A stretch of DNA of 64,000 nt from JAUWKC01 sp035527845 (GTDB taxonomy: Bacteria > Planctomycetota > Phycisphaerae > Sedimentisphaerales > Anaerobacaceae). The position numbers and the translations under genes are program-made. Positions 1 through 8,305 of this stretch are shown here, one piece after another (within the stretch, counting starts at the first letter, position 1; every line of letters begins with the position of its first letter). Location: contig DATKZT010000106.1 of assembly GCA_035527845.1 (NCBI GenBank), forward strand, positions 10,742-74,741, written 5' to 3'. Under the pieces are notes generated by a model. It saw nothing but the letters and a program-made list of their open reading frames with translations, ran no database searches and was not told the DNA's origin.

Positions 1-479
1 GGTGCAGTGCCATGTTTCTTGAAGATCAGAATGAACTCGTAATCGAGCTTAAGAATGCCGTTTCTTGGATGGGGAAATGAACCCATTATTGTTGCACCGC
101 CGGTGGTGTTGCACGTTGTGACCTTTTGCCAAATGATTGCCCCCATGTAGTCAAACCCGACCGTTTCACAGAATTTTATTATCTCAGTCCTGATGGGAAT
201 AACCTTGTATCTTCCGTAATAGACGGAGCGTGCAAACTGGTCGCCGATATTGACGCACAACCTACAGCCTTTGTGTAAGACTCGGTGACACTCTTTCCAG
301 ACGAGATTTAGATTGTTGATGTAATCCTCGTAGCTGTCGTCAAAACCTATTTGGCTGCCGTTTCCGTAATCTTTGAGCTGCCAGTATGGTGGGGATGTAA
401 TTACAAGATGGACGGATTCGTCCGCCACCTCTGTCATGCACCTCGAATCCCCTATCACTATTTTGTGGTGTGTTTTCAT
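1..479 (-). CDS. DNA methyltransferase (adenine-N6 or cytosine-N4), N-terminal part
   Basis: Reading leftwards from an ATG at 479, about 159 codons run without a stop to the window edge, so the C-terminus is missing. Residues 28-33 are TSPPYW, catalytic motif IV of amino-methyltransferases, preceded by GDS (10-12) where substrate-handling sequences of this family usually lie. VNIGDQF follows near residue 82. Because motif IV comes first, the SAM-binding FxGxG motif should lie beyond the edge, which is the beta-class order. The start codon overlaps the argF stop as ATGA, so translation is probably coupled to the arginine operon. No restriction endonuclease or specificity gene is visible, so it may be a solitary methylase or half of a system continuing outside. 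N4-cytosine versus N6-adenine cannot be settled here. Confidence 0.85.
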   Translation of the reverse strand, partial: MKTHHKIVIGDSRCMTEVADESVHLVITSPPYWQLKDYGNGSQIGFDDSYEDYINNLNLVWKECHRVLHKGCRLCVNIGDQFARSVYYGRYKVIPIRTEIIKFCETVGFDYMGAIIWQKVTTCNTTGGATIMGSFPHPRNGILKLDYEFILIFKKHGTA

Positions 480-1390
480 TGGCTCATGAGTTTTTTCAAT
501 AGTGCTCTCTGGAAGTGTAGGCGGTTTTCAGCCTGGTCGAAGATGATGGAGTTTTTCGACTCGGCGACGTCGTCGGTGATTTCATAGCCGCGATAGGCGG
601 GCAGACAGTGCATAATCTTTGCGTCCGCCGGTGCGGATTTGAGCAGCTCGGCGTTAACCTGAAAACCGGCAAAGTCCCTGATGCGCTTCTGCTTTTCGTT
701 TTCCTGGCCCATACTAACCCAGGTGTCGGTGTAAATAATATCGGCGTCCGCAACCGCCTCGGTGGGGTCATTCGTCCGGCAGACACACTGGGGTGCCATC
801 CCGTTTGCAGTCTCAACAGCCTCGTCATCCAGCTCGTAACCCGCCGGCGAAGCGACGGTCATTTTCATACCCAGTTTTGCGCATGCAAAGGCCAGAGAGC
901 GTGCGACATTGTTACCGTCGCCGACGTAAGCGACTTTCACGCCTTCCAGCCGGCCGCAATGCTCCTGAATGGTCAATACGTCCGACATTGCCTGGCACGG
1001 ATGCGACCAGTCCGTCAGCGCGTTTATCACAGGCACCGTCGCAAAGGCCGCCAATTCGGTGACGGCGCTGTGCTCGAACGTTCGCGCCATAATCCCGTCA
1101 ACGTACCGACTGAGCACCCTCGCCATATCTTTAATAGGCTCGCGTTTGCCGATGCCGCCGATGTCTTCGGGCTTGACGTAAATCGCCTCGCCGCCGAGGT
1201 CCGTCATGGCCACGTGAAAGCTCATCCTCGTTCGCAGGCTGGGCTTTTCGAAAAGCATGGCCAGCACCTTGCCGGAAAGACACAGGTCCCTGCCGCCGGA
1301 AGCATACAGGGTCTTTAGCTTGCTGCTCTCGGCGAGCAATTCTTTTAGCTGTTCGGTGGTACAGTCTCTTATGCAAAGGAAGTCTTTCAT
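476..1390 (-). CDS. argF: Ornithine carbamoyltransferase
   Basis: Transfers the carbamoyl group from carbamoyl phosphate to ornithine, giving citrulline in arginine synthesis (cytoplasm). The 304-aa length is normal for the family. Carbamoyl-phosphate motif SLRTR is at residues 51-55, HPCQ at 130-133, the ornithine-binding DTWVSMG loop at 222-228 and the catalytic HCLP at 261-264. The SMG loop favours the ornithine enzyme over the acetylornithine or succinylornithine variants. The start overlaps the end of argD by four bases (ATGA) and its own stop overlaps the start of the downstream methyltransferase the same way. The order argB-argD-argF therefore behaves as one coupled unit. Confidence 0.96.
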   Translation of the reverse strand: MKDFLCIRDCTTEQLKELLAESSKLKTLYASGGRDLCLSGKVLAMLFEKPSLRTRMSFHVAMTDLGGEAIYVKPEDIGGIGKREPIKDMARVLSRYVDGIMARTFEHSAVTELAAFATVPVINALTDWSHPCQAMSDVLTIQEHCGRLEGVKVAYVGDGNNVARSLAFACAKLGMKMTVASPAGYELDDEAVETANGMAPQCVCRTNDPTEAVADADIIYTDTWVSMGQENEKQKRIRDFAGFQVNAELLKSAPADAKIMHCLPAYRGYEITDDVAESKNSIIFDQAENRLHFQRALLKKLMSQ

Positions 1391-2571
1391 GTCGCACTCT
1401 CGCTCAAAACGCTGTCAAAAATCTCGATCGCCTTATCGACCTGCTCGCGCGTGGCAATCATCGGCACCATGAACCGTATCACCGTACCCTGCGTGCAGTT
1501 TATCCTCAGACCTCTTTCGAGGCATTTATCGACGATTTCGCTGCCCGAGCTTGTCAGTTGGACGCCAATCATCAGGCCCACGCCGCGGACGCTGTCGATG
1601 ATCAAATGTTTCTGCTTCAACTGTTCGAGCTTTTCTTTGGTGTATTGGCCTATCTGCACGGCGTTCTCTATAAGATTCTCCTCTTCTATCGCCTCGATAA
1701 CCGCAACCGCCGCGGCACAGACCAGGGCGTTGCCCCCAAAGGTCGAGGCGTGTTTGCCCGGAACCAGCGAATCGGCGACTTCGGCTTTGGCCATCATCGC
1801 ACCGATTGCCACGCCGCCGCCCAGCGCCTTTGCCATCGTCAGAATATCCGGCTCGACGTCGAAATGCTGATAGGCGAACCATTTGCCGGTTCTGCCTATT
1901 CCCGTTGTCACCTCGTCGAAAATAAGCACTGCCCCTTTTTCATCGCACAGTTGCCGGATTCTCTGCAGATACTCCTTCGCAGCCGGATTTATTCCGCCCT
2001 CACCCTGAATGGGCTCGACCATGACCGCCGCCACCTCGTCGCTAAAGGCCGACTCCAGCGCGCCGATGTCGTTGAACGGCACGTAAACAAAGCCCGGCAG
2101 CAGCGGCAGCAGCCCTTCGTGGTGCTTTGGCTGAGCCGTCGCCGTTAGCGTCGCGAAGGTGCGACCATGAAAGCTGCCCTCGGCGGTAATGAACTTATAT
2201 TTTTCGGGCGCGGTGTAGAGGCGGGCGAGCTTCATGGCCGCCTCGTTTGCCTCGGCGCCGCTGTTGCAGAAGAAGCACTTGCCGCCGAAGGCACGCTCAC
2301 TCAACAGCTTCGCCAGTTTACCCTGCGGCTCCGAATAGAAAGTGTTGTCGATGTGCAGGAGCCTGCCCGCCTGGTCGCGTATCGCCTCGACAACCTTCGG
2401 GTGACAGTGCCCTATCGAGCTGACCGCCCAGCCCGGGAACATGTCCAGTATCTTGTTGCCGTCGGCATCATAGCAGTAGCAGCCCTCGCCTTTGACGATG
2501 ACGCGCGGAAGGCGATTGTAATTGCCGATAACGTACTTGTCAAACAAATCGATTGTTTCCTGAGTAGTCAT
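1387..2571 (-). CDS. argD: Acetylornithine aminotransferase
   Basis: PLP-dependent class III aminotransferase that converts N-acetylglutamate semialdehyde to N-acetylornithine; such enzymes often also serve lysine synthesis. Length is 394 aa, as expected. NSGAEANE (103-110) forms part of the cofactor pocket, DEV (219-221) contains the aspartate that contacts the pyridine nitrogen, and Lys248 in TMAKALGGG is the Schiff-base lysine. GGNALVCAAAVAVIEAI follows, as in typical ArgD. It sits 74 bases downstream of argB and overlaps argF by four bases. Confusion with ornithine or 4-aminobutyrate aminotransferases is possible on sequence alone, but the arg context decides it. Confidence 0.95.
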   Translation of the reverse strand: MTTQETIDLFDKYVIGNYNRLPRVIVKGEGCYCYDADGNKILDMFPGWAVSSIGHCHPKVVEAIRDQAGRLLHIDNTFYSEPQGKLAKLLSERAFGGKCFFCNSGAEANEAAMKLARLYTAPEKYKFITAEGSFHGRTFATLTATAQPKHHEGLLPLLPGFVYVPFNDIGALESAFSDEVAAVMVEPIQGEGGINPAAKEYLQRIRQLCDEKGAVLIFDEVTTGIGRTGKWFAYQHFDVEPDILTMAKALGGGVAIGAMMAKAEVADSLVPGKHASTFGGNALVCAAAVAVIEAIEEENLIENAVQIGQYTKEKLEQLKQKHLIIDSVRGVGLMIGVQLTSSGSEIVDKCLERGLRINCTQGTVIRFMVPMIATREQVDKAIEIFDSVLSESAT

Positions 2572-2645
2572 TATCCGTATATCTCCACTGCAAATTCGTT
2601 GTTGATACCGCGGGCGAGAAACCCGCCTCTTATGCCTTACGTGAT

Positions 2646-3587
2646 TCAGCTCTTGGGCCTTCGCCTGTCCTTTATTTTCCTTCTGTCTCCCGCGGCTTTC
2701 CTTCTGTCACTCGACTTGATTATCTGCGTACCGATGCCCTTGTCGGTATAGATTTCGAGCAGCAATGAATGCGGGATTCGGCCGTCGATAATATGCGTCT
2801 TTCTGACCCCGCCATCGAGGGCCATCAGGCAGGCCTCGACCTTCGGGAACATCGCGTCGGTGATGATTTCCGTATCAATCATTTCCTTGATCTGCGCCTC
2901 GTCCGCGCTCGATACTCTGCTGGCGGGGTCCTTGAGGTCCCTAAGTATGCCGTGGGTGTCACTGACGACCACGAGCTTTTCGGCGGCTACGGCCGCGGCC
3001 ACCTTGCCGGCCGCGCTGTCGGCGTTGACGTTCAGCTTGCCGCCCGTTTTGTTCAGGGCAATCGTCGCAACTACCGGTATAGTCCCGCCGGCACAGAGGG
3101 TCTTGAGCAGGTTCGCATTGACTCCGACAACCTGGCCCACCAGGCCGAGGTCGAGCTTTCGCCCGTTTTCACCCGGCAGCCGCAAGGTCTCAGCGAACAG
3201 GACGCAACTGCTCAGTGAGTGCAGCCCCATCGGCTCACAGCCCAATTCGGTCAGAGCCTGGCAAATGGGGGCATTGACCTTATGTACCAGCGTATGCTCG
3301 GCTATGGTCAGGGTACGTTCATCGGTGTACCGCCGGCCCTGGACCCACACGGGCTCCAGGCCCGCCTCGTTCATGGCTTTTGTAATGGCCTTGCCGCCGC
3401 CGTGGACGATGATCGGCTGCATCCCCACCGTGTCCATAAAGGCTATATCGGTGAGCAGCTTCTTTCGCAGCTCGGCATCGTCGAGGACACTGCCGCCCAG
3501 CTTGACAACCACTATGCGGTTGGCAAAACTGCGGATGTATTCCATCGCCTCGATAAGGGCGCCTGCTTTTGCAATAGCTTCTTCCAC
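2646..3587 (-). CDS. argB: Acetylglutamate kinase
   Basis: Phosphorylates N-acetylglutamate, the second step of arginine synthesis. I place the start at a GTG (3587-3585) because AGGAG lies eight bases upstream (3600-3596); an upstream in-frame start would add 13 poorly conserved residues. From this start the protein has 313 aa. KLGGS (29-33) and VHGGGKAI (61-68) bind phosphates, NVNADSAAGKVAAAVA is the substrate/ATP region, and the C-terminal core has GGVRKTHIIDGRIPHSLL. After the usual end (DKGIGTQI) there is an unusual highly basic tail of about 20 residues (repeated DRR/RK), which may be a lineage-specific extension. First gene of the argB-argD-argF unit. Confidence 0.95.
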   Translation of the reverse strand: MEEAIAKAGALIEAMEYIRSFANRIVVVKLGGSVLDDAELRKKLLTDIAFMDTVGMQPIIVHGGGKAITKAMNEAGLEPVWVQGRRYTDERTLTIAEHTLVHKVNAPICQALTELGCEPMGLHSLSSCVLFAETLRLPGENGRKLDLGLVGQVVGVNANLLKTLCAGGTIPVVATIALNKTGGKLNVNADSAAGKVAAAVAAEKLVVVSDTHGILRDLKDPASRVSSADEAQIKEMIDTEIITDAMFPKVEACLMALDGGVRKTHIIDGRIPHSLLLEIYTDKGIGTQIIKSSDRRKAAGDRRKIKDRRRPKS

Positions 3588-3749
3588 CTGTCTGACTCCT
3601 GAAAAACGATGACCGGACGGAAGCAATAAGTCTATGAACGCCGACAGTGCCCGTCAAGCAATATTTGCCCACGCTTAAGCACCAGCCAGGCCGGTCAGCA
3701 CCCCGCCGAACATTGACCGGCGGTTCCCGTACATCTTAATATAGGAACT

Positions 3750-4409
3750 ATGGGCGTTGATATGAGTTTGTTGATAAGTCACGGTCTAATGATATTAGCC
3801 ACACCCTGGCTGAGCGTATGCTGCGCATTGGCGTTGAATGGATGTTCGGAGAAGAAAATGGCAAAAGACATCAGTAGTCCCAAAGAACAGAAAAGCGCTG
3901 TGCAAACCGCTCCGGAGCCGGGCTCGGCAGGCGGCTTTGAAAAGGCGACGTTCGCAGCGGGATGCTTCTGGGGCGTCGAGGCGGCGTTCAGACAGATAAA
4001 AGGGGTCGTCTCAACCAGCGTTGGATATACGGGCGGGCATTTCGAAAAGCCGACATATCGCGACGTCTGCTCCGACAGGACGGGCCATGCCGAGGCGGTC
4101 GAGGTCATCTACGACCCCAGGCAGGTATCTTACGAACGGCTTCTTGAAGTGTTTTGGAACATCCACGACCCGACTACTCCCAACCGGCAGGGCCCCGACG
4201 TCGGCAGCCAGTACCGCTCAGCGATTTTCTATCACGGCGAAAGCCAGCTCAAAGCTGCCGAAGCCTCAAAGGAAAGTCTTGAGAGATCACGTCGCTTCAG
4301 AAGGCCGATAGTGACAGAGATTACACCGGCATCGACCTTCTACCGCGCGGAAGAATATCACCAGCAGTATCTCGAAAAACAGGGCCGCGCCTCGTGCCAT
4401 CTGCCCTGA
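3750..4409 (+). CDS. msrA: Peptide methionine-S-sulfoxide reductase MsrA, exported lipoprotein form
   Basis: Reduces S-epimer methionine sulfoxide in oxidised proteins. The catalytic GCFWGVEAAF is at residues 71-80 with Cys72 as nucleophile; YTGG, the GHAEAVEV region and the Tyr-rich AEEYHQQYL segment are also typical. A Cys near the C-terminus (about 216) could be the resolving residue. Residues 1-31 form a hydrophobic leader followed by LNGC (29-32), a plausible lipobox, so the mature enzyme would be lipid-anchored at Cys32 outside the cytoplasm, with a Ser/Pro-rich linker before the catalytic domain. A second ATG at 3762 is an alternative start. Stands alone between divergent argB and a convergent small membrane gene. 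Confidence 0.93.
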   Translation: MGVDMSLLISHGLMILATPWLSVCCALALNGCSEKKMAKDISSPKEQKSAVQTAPEPGSAGGFEKATFAAGCFWGVEAAFRQIKGVVSTSVGYTGGHFEKPTYRDVCSDRTGHAEAVEVIYDPRQVSYERLLEVFWNIHDPTTPNRQGPDVGSQYRSAIFYHGESQLKAAEASKESLERSRRFRRPIVTEITPASTFYRAEEYHQQYLEKQGRASCHLP

Positions 4410-4422
4410 AAAGTTCTAATTC

Positions 4423-4836
4423 TCATTTCTCGTCTTCGATTCCTTCTTTTCGCTTCCAGCGCAGATTCAGGAAGTAGGCTATTCCGATGACCAGTCCCAT
4501 CCCGGGTAAAAAGCCGATGAGCAACGCGCCCACATCGACGACGGAATGTATTCGGCCCATGATGAAGAACACCGTGAAAATACCGATGATTCCGCCGATG
4601 CAGATGCTCAACCATCTTGTCTTGAAACCGGGGTCAAAGACGCCTTTGTTTGCGAATGCGATGAATCCGTAGAGACTGGCGATAAAAAAGATGGCCATAA
4701 AGTCCCAGAACTCTCGGGGGTGCTGCCTGAGAATCAGCAACCGATAATTAAGGGATATCAACGTCAATACGTACCAGATAAGAAATACTCTTCTTGCAAT
4801 ATGGTTGATGGTGGTCTCAATGCGTTCATCCTTCAT
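4423..4836 (-). CDS. Small four-helix membrane protein paired with an XRE regulator
   Basis: Start chosen at the ATG at 4836, preceded by GGAGGAA nine to ten bases upstream, giving 137 aa; a longer reading begins inside the regulator gene. Four hydrophobic segments are visible: FLIWYVLTLISLNY, FMAIFFIASLYGFIAFA, WLSICIGGIIGIFTVFFIMG and VGALLIGFLPGMGLVIGIAYFL. A basic/acidic C-terminal tail follows. It overlaps the regulator gene by 11 bases. Short membrane proteins directly following a 65-70-aa Cro/CI-type regulator are a recurrent pairing in many bacteria, but the function is not known. Catalytic motifs are absent. Confidence 0.75.
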   Translation of the reverse strand: MKDERIETTINHIARRVFLIWYVLTLISLNYRLLILRQHPREFWDFMAIFFIASLYGFIAFANKGVFDPGFKTRWLSICIGGIIGIFTVFFIMGRIHSVVDVGALLIGFLPGMGLVIGIAYFLNLRWKRKEGIEDEK

Positions 4837-5038
4837 GTTCGGATTCCTCCCAGAATAGGTCGTTGAGGGTTTTGTCGAGCGCCTTGGCGATGGCGATGCA
4901 TAGATGCAAGGTGGGATTGTACCCACCGTTTTCGATGAGGCCGATGGTCTGGCGTGTGACGCCCACTTTTTCCGCTAATTCGGCTTGCGTGAGGTTGTGC
5001 TCCACTCGGGCCAGCTTTAACTTGATTCTTGGATTCAC
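4826..5038 (-). CDS. XRE/Cro-CI family transcriptional regulator (70 aa)
   Basis: A compact DNA-binding protein made only of a helix-turn-helix domain. NLTQAELAEKVGVTRQTIGLIENGGYNP (residues 15-42) is the characteristic HTH_3 signature, followed by the usual AIAKALDKTLNDLFWE end. Start is a GTG at 5038-5036 with AAGGAG seven bases upstream. It is first in a two-gene unit with the overlapping membrane protein. Two near-identical 15-bp repeats overlap its promoter, so it probably represses its own operon. What signal it senses cannot be told; there is no ligand-binding domain. Confidence 0.9.
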   Translation of the reverse strand: MNPRIKLKLARVEHNLTQAELAEKVGVTRQTIGLIENGGYNPTLHLCIAIAKALDKTLNDLFWEESEHEG

Positions 5039-5067
5039 TTTGACTCCTTGTGACTTCTTTATATGGT

Positions 5068-5119
5068 ATAAAGCAATACATAGCTTGCATAAAGTAATAC
5101 ATAATTGTCATAATGTCAA
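5068..5119 (-). promoter_or_regulatory. Promoter with two direct-repeat operator copies for the XRE regulator
   Basis: On the plus strand, ATAAAGCAATACATA (5068-5082) recurs as ATAAAGTAATACATA (5089-5103): 14 of 15 bases match, start-to-start distance 21 bp (two helical turns). On the minus strand a perfect TTGACA -35 box (5119-5114) is followed 17 bases later by TACTTT, a weak -10 that falls inside the upstream repeat. Binding of the regulator here should block transcription. Operator identity is inference; the repeats are directly visible. Confidence 0.6.
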
Positions 5120-5139
5120 CTATATTTTGCACCAAAAAT

Positions 5140-5440
5140 ACGGTATGGTAGGTAAATCTTTATTTGGACGAGACTTACAAGTGAAAATCTTTTTGTAAGA
5201 ATTATGATAACGGGAACAAGGACAAATGATTTGAATGAATTTGCCAAGCGAGTGGCAGATGCATTAGCTGCCCGTTGCGGCTTCTATGAAGCGGGAATCC
5301 AGGAATAAGACAGGCTGAGGCGAAGCCTCGATCAGATTATCGCCCAACGACTCACCAAAGGTAGCTTGGCTGTGTGAAATAAGAGATTCTTTCGCCCACT
5401 AGGTTTCCACTTTTAGGACATTATGTAAGGAAGCGAGCAG
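5140..5440. other. Intergenic stretch, no convincing gene
   Basis: About 300 bases between the XRE promoter and the stop of the Cys-rich protein. A plus-strand reading frame of 34 codons (ATG at 5204, TAA at 5306-5308) is present but has no convincing ribosome binding site and no recognisable family. A GAGGCGAAGCCTC palindrome lies near 5319-5331. I see nothing else. Confidence 0.5.
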
Positions 5441-5992
5441 CTACTTGTGCCCTGCGTTGTTGGGGGCCGCTGCGAAGAGGCAGTCGCGGTCCCTGATGAC
5501 CTCAGCGTAGCAACTGGCAATATTTCTGACCATCTCGTGGGGGACAACCTTTATCTTAGACTTGAGCCAGTCCGCCTGTCCGTCGAAATACTCCTGCAGA
5601 TGAGCGATCTTTTCCGCACCAAGCTGCTTCCTCTCGTCAATGGGCCGACGTCCCAAAGCAATCACCACCGACACGCCGTCCGGTTCGAGCCGGCGCCTTA
5701 GCTCACAGACCCTGCACTTCTCGTCGCACCCCACGCATGTCACCAGCCCCACCAGCTCGTCGAACCTGACGAGCGTGCCGCACTTCGTACACTTCAGGTC
5801 GAAATGGAACGTGGGGTCCGCCTCCATGAAATCCCAGAAATGGTCACCCTCATGTGACTCCTCAAGAGGCGCCTTGTCATGAAAGCAGAAGCATGTGGAT
5901 ACCTTCCCGCAGTGGAAGCACTTCTTCACCACAATCATACCGCCGGCCACATTAACCATTTCCCAGACATGTGAGCATTTTCCTTCAGACAT
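5441..5992 (-). CDS. Cys-rich putative zinc-binding protein of unknown function
   Basis: 183 aa with no signal peptide or membrane segment. Cysteine pairs at 25/28, 34/36, 68/71, 86/89 and 93/96 give several CxxC knuckles, which would suit two or three zinc sites; a His-rich stretch (SHEGDHFWDF, about 46-55) lies between them. The C-terminal half is cysteine-poor and predicted helical, and contains RRPIDERKQLGAEK. I do not recognise the family. It is a single gene, divergent from the sigma factor gene. Metal-dependent structural or regulatory roles are possible, but nothing specific can be supported. Confidence 0.6.
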   Translation of the reverse strand: MSEGKCSHVWEMVNVAGGMIVVKKCFHCGKVSTCFCFHDKAPLEESHEGDHFWDFMEADPTFHFDLKCTKCGTLVRFDELVGLVTCVGCDEKCRVCELRRRLEPDGVSVVIALGRRPIDERKQLGAEKIAHLQEYFDGQADWLKSKIKVVPHEMVRNIASCYAEVIRDRDCLFAAAPNNAGHK

Positions 5993-6359
5993 ATCTGCCT
6001 CGCATATCTTTTGCCTTAAACTCTTTTCGAACCGCTGTTCTCGGTCGCGGGCACAAATTACCCCACATATATATATTCTACCTGAAACCCCCTTTGCCCT
6101 TCACAAAAAAAGCTAATACAGGCAATCGAATACGCTAATCCCTGAAAGAATCCCAAAATACTGGTTGGGGGCGGTCTTTGCGCCGGCTTGGACCGCACGT
6201 ATGCTTCAACCGGGAATTCAAGATTGTCCCTGCCCCGGCACACGGATGAAATCCGCTCGACTAATTCCGGAACAAAACGCGAATTTTTGTCATCTTTGGC
6301 CGACTAAGGACTCTATAATAGTGAGACCGAATATACGCCGATTTTGTGAGGTTAGCACC
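5993..6359. promoter_or_regulatory. Divergent intergenic region upstream of the ECF sigma gene
   Basis: A 367-base spacer between divergently transcribed genes. A perfect TATAAT lies at 6314-6319, but the best -35 candidate (TTGTCA, 6287-6292) is 21 bases away, longer than optimal, so promoter assignment is weak. GTGAGG eight bases before the ATG at 6360 supports that start for the sigma gene. No RNA gene or repeat seen. Confidence 0.35.
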
Positions 6360-7844
6360 ATGAGCAGCAAAGCGGCAAGCGATGCTGAATTATTACAGGC
6401 AAGCCTGGCCGGGAGCAGGCAGGCCTTTGGCGCCATTGTCGAAAAGTACCAGGGCCTGGTCTGCGGCATTACCTACAGTACCACGGGAAACAGGCCGAGA
6501 AGCGAAGAACTGGCCCAGGAAACGTTCGTCAGGGCCTGGAGGGAGCTGCGGCAGCTGAGGGATTTAGGGAGGTTTCGTGCGTGGCTTTCCACGATTGCGA
6601 GGAATGCAGCCAGGAAATCAATTATCAAACAAGGCCGGGATGCTGCGGACGGCGCCGAGCCCATAGCAGATTTGCGGCAAATCAAATCGCCTGAGCCCGG
6701 GCCGGTCGAACATGCGATAAGCAGAGAGCAGGAGGCGGTCGTCTGGGGTGCTCTAAAAGAGATTCCCGAAACGTATCGTGAGCCTTTGGTGCTTTTTTAC
6801 CGGCAGCAGCGGTCGGTCAGCCAGGTTGCAGCGGAGCTGGAGCTGTCTGAAGATGTGGTAAAGCAGAGGCTGTCGCGCGGCCGCAAACTCTTGAAAGCCG
6901 AGCTTGCGTCAGTTGTGGAAGAGGTCATCGGAAGGACGGGACCGGGCAAGGTCTTCACCGTAGCTGTCATAGCAGCACTGCCCGCAATTGTTCCTCAGGT
7001 CGCAAGTGCTGCAATTGCGGCGACAATCGCCAAGAGTTCGGCTGCGGCGAAGTCGGCTTGGTTCTTGACTTCGCTGGGGGCGCTGCTGGGTCCCCTGCTC
7101 GGCCTTTACGGCGCCAGTATAGGGATCAGGGCAAGCATAGCAAATGCGAAGTCGCCGAGAGAGCGTAGATTCCTTATAAGGGTACTTTGGCTTGGTCTGG
7201 CGTACTATCTTGTGGGTATAACTGTCCTGACTATGTTGTTGTGGATGCGCAGCCCCTTTTGGGGGGTCTCTTTTCTGGTCTTCCTATTGGGTTTTCCAGT
7301 ATGGGCCTTTTGGAACAGACTTCGGATGAGACAGATCCAGAAAGAGGAGGGTACATACACCAGGCCCGAACGCAGAGTATTGGAGATGCCAAGAGGCAAC
7401 ATCGTCGGAGCTTACAGCGGCAGCGTTTTCGGAACACTCTTGTGGTTATACATGACAGCACAGAGGGCTAAAGACTGGCCGGCGCTGGCGTTCATTGTTA
7501 TAGCAGGTGTAATCATAGTGTGGCTGGCAACCAAGCTGTGCCTGAGGGCCAGACGCCACTTTTACCGAATTGCCGCCGCGCTGCTCCTCGCAGTTGGGTC
7601 GATATATCTATTAGTGATAAATCTTCGCTGGGAAAGGTGGATCGCGTTTTTCAAGGAAAGCGGGCGGAACTTGAAATACACTCAAGTCCCACTTTGGAAA
7701 TTGAACCTGGTCATAGCAATCGTCATAACCGGCTTGGTGCTAATTAATCTGATAGGCGATTTGAAACAGCAAAAAGTCAGCAGGAAAAAGCAGCCGGCCC
7801 AGGATGACCAAAAGGGTCCTCACAATACACTGCTGCTGTCCTGA
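6360..7844 (+). CDS. ECF sigma factor fused to a multi-pass membrane domain
   Basis: 494 aa from the ATG at 6360 (GTGAGG upstream). Residues 22-87 are sigma-70 region 2, including SEELAQETFVRAWRELRQL and the RAWLSTIARN promoter-melting segment. Residues 130-180 are region 4 with a helix-turn-helix (VSQVAAELELSEDVVKQRLSRGRKLLK). From about residue 198 to the end the protein is hydrophobic, with roughly seven to eight predicted membrane segments and a basic C-terminus. No separate anti-sigma gene is adjacent. A reasonable inference is that the membrane domain tethers or senses and replaces an anti-sigma factor; planctomycetes are known for ECF proteins with C-terminal extensions. A 65-residue longer reading exists upstream but lacks sigma homology. 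Confidence 0.88.
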   Translation: MSSKAASDAELLQASLAGSRQAFGAIVEKYQGLVCGITYSTTGNRPRSEELAQETFVRAWRELRQLRDLGRFRAWLSTIARNAARKSIIKQGRDAADGAEPIADLRQIKSPEPGPVEHAISREQEAVVWGALKEIPETYREPLVLFYRQQRSVSQVAAELELSEDVVKQRLSRGRKLLKAELASVVEEVIGRTGPGKVFTVAVIAALPAIVPQVASAAIAATIAKSSAAAKSAWFLTSLGALLGPLLGLYGASIGIRASIANAKSPRERRFLIRVLWLGLAYYLVGITVLTMLLWMRSPFWGVSFLVFLLGFPVWAFWNRLRMRQIQKEEGTYTRPERRVLEMPRGNIVGAYSGSVFGTLLWLYMTAQRAKDWPALAFIVIAGVIIVWLATKLCLRARRHFYRIAAALLLAVGSIYLLVINLRWERWIAFFKESGRNLKYTQVPLWKLNLVIAIVITGLVLINLIGDLKQQKVSRKKQPAQDDQKGPHNTLLLS

Positions 7845-7855
7845 CTTCAGTGAAG

Positions 7856-8305
7856 CTAAAAAAGCCTGGAACTGTCGAGCAGGAACGTTACGGGGCCGTC
7901 GTTGATACTTTCGACGTGCATATATTCGCCGAAGACGCCTTTTTCGACGGTGACGCCCTGCTGGCTGATTAGCTCGCCGACCTTTTCATAAAGCTGGTTT
8001 GCAAGTGCCGGCTCGGCCGCGGCGTCAAAGCCGGGCCTGCGCCCCTTTCGGCAGTCGCCGTGCAGCGTGAAATTGCTGACAAGCAGGATGCTGCCGCCGA
8101 TGTCCTGGATGGACACATTCATCTTGCCCGCCTCGTCGGCGAAAATACGAAGGTTCACCAGTTTCTCGGCCATAAACTGAGCGTCATTATCCGTGTCGCC
8201 TTTTCCGACGCCGAGGTAAACCAGCAGGCCTTTGTCAATCTTGCCGACCGGCCGGCTTTCGACCTCAACCTTCGCCTGTAAAACCCGCTGTATAACAGCT
8301 CGCAT
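7856..8305 (-). CDS. dtd: D-aminoacyl-tRNA deacylase
   Basis: Hydrolyses D-amino acids (and glycine) wrongly attached to tRNA. The 149-aa protein starts with MRAVIQRV as in the family, carries the catalytic SNFTLHGD (77-84, Thr80; usually SQFTL) and the NxGPVT box at 135-140 (NDGPVT), whose Gly-Pro gates chirality. The Q-to-N change in the first motif is the only departure seen. Convergent with the sigma gene, with only 11 bases between the stops. Probably a lone gene. Confidence 0.96.
   Translation of the reverse strand: MRAVIQRVLQAKVEVESRPVGKIDKGLLVYLGVGKGDTDNDAQFMAEKLVNLRIFADEAGKMNVSIQDIGGSILLVSNFTLHGDCRKGRRPGFDAAAEPALANQLYEKVGELISQQGVTVEKGVFGEYMHVESINDGPVTFLLDSSRLF

Noticed and set aside
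608..1318. Long plus-strand frame opposite argF
   Set aside because: Antisense to a well-supported enzyme gene, with no start signal or family resemblance.
5204..5308. 34-codon plus-strand frame
   Set aside because: Too short, no ribosome site and no family.
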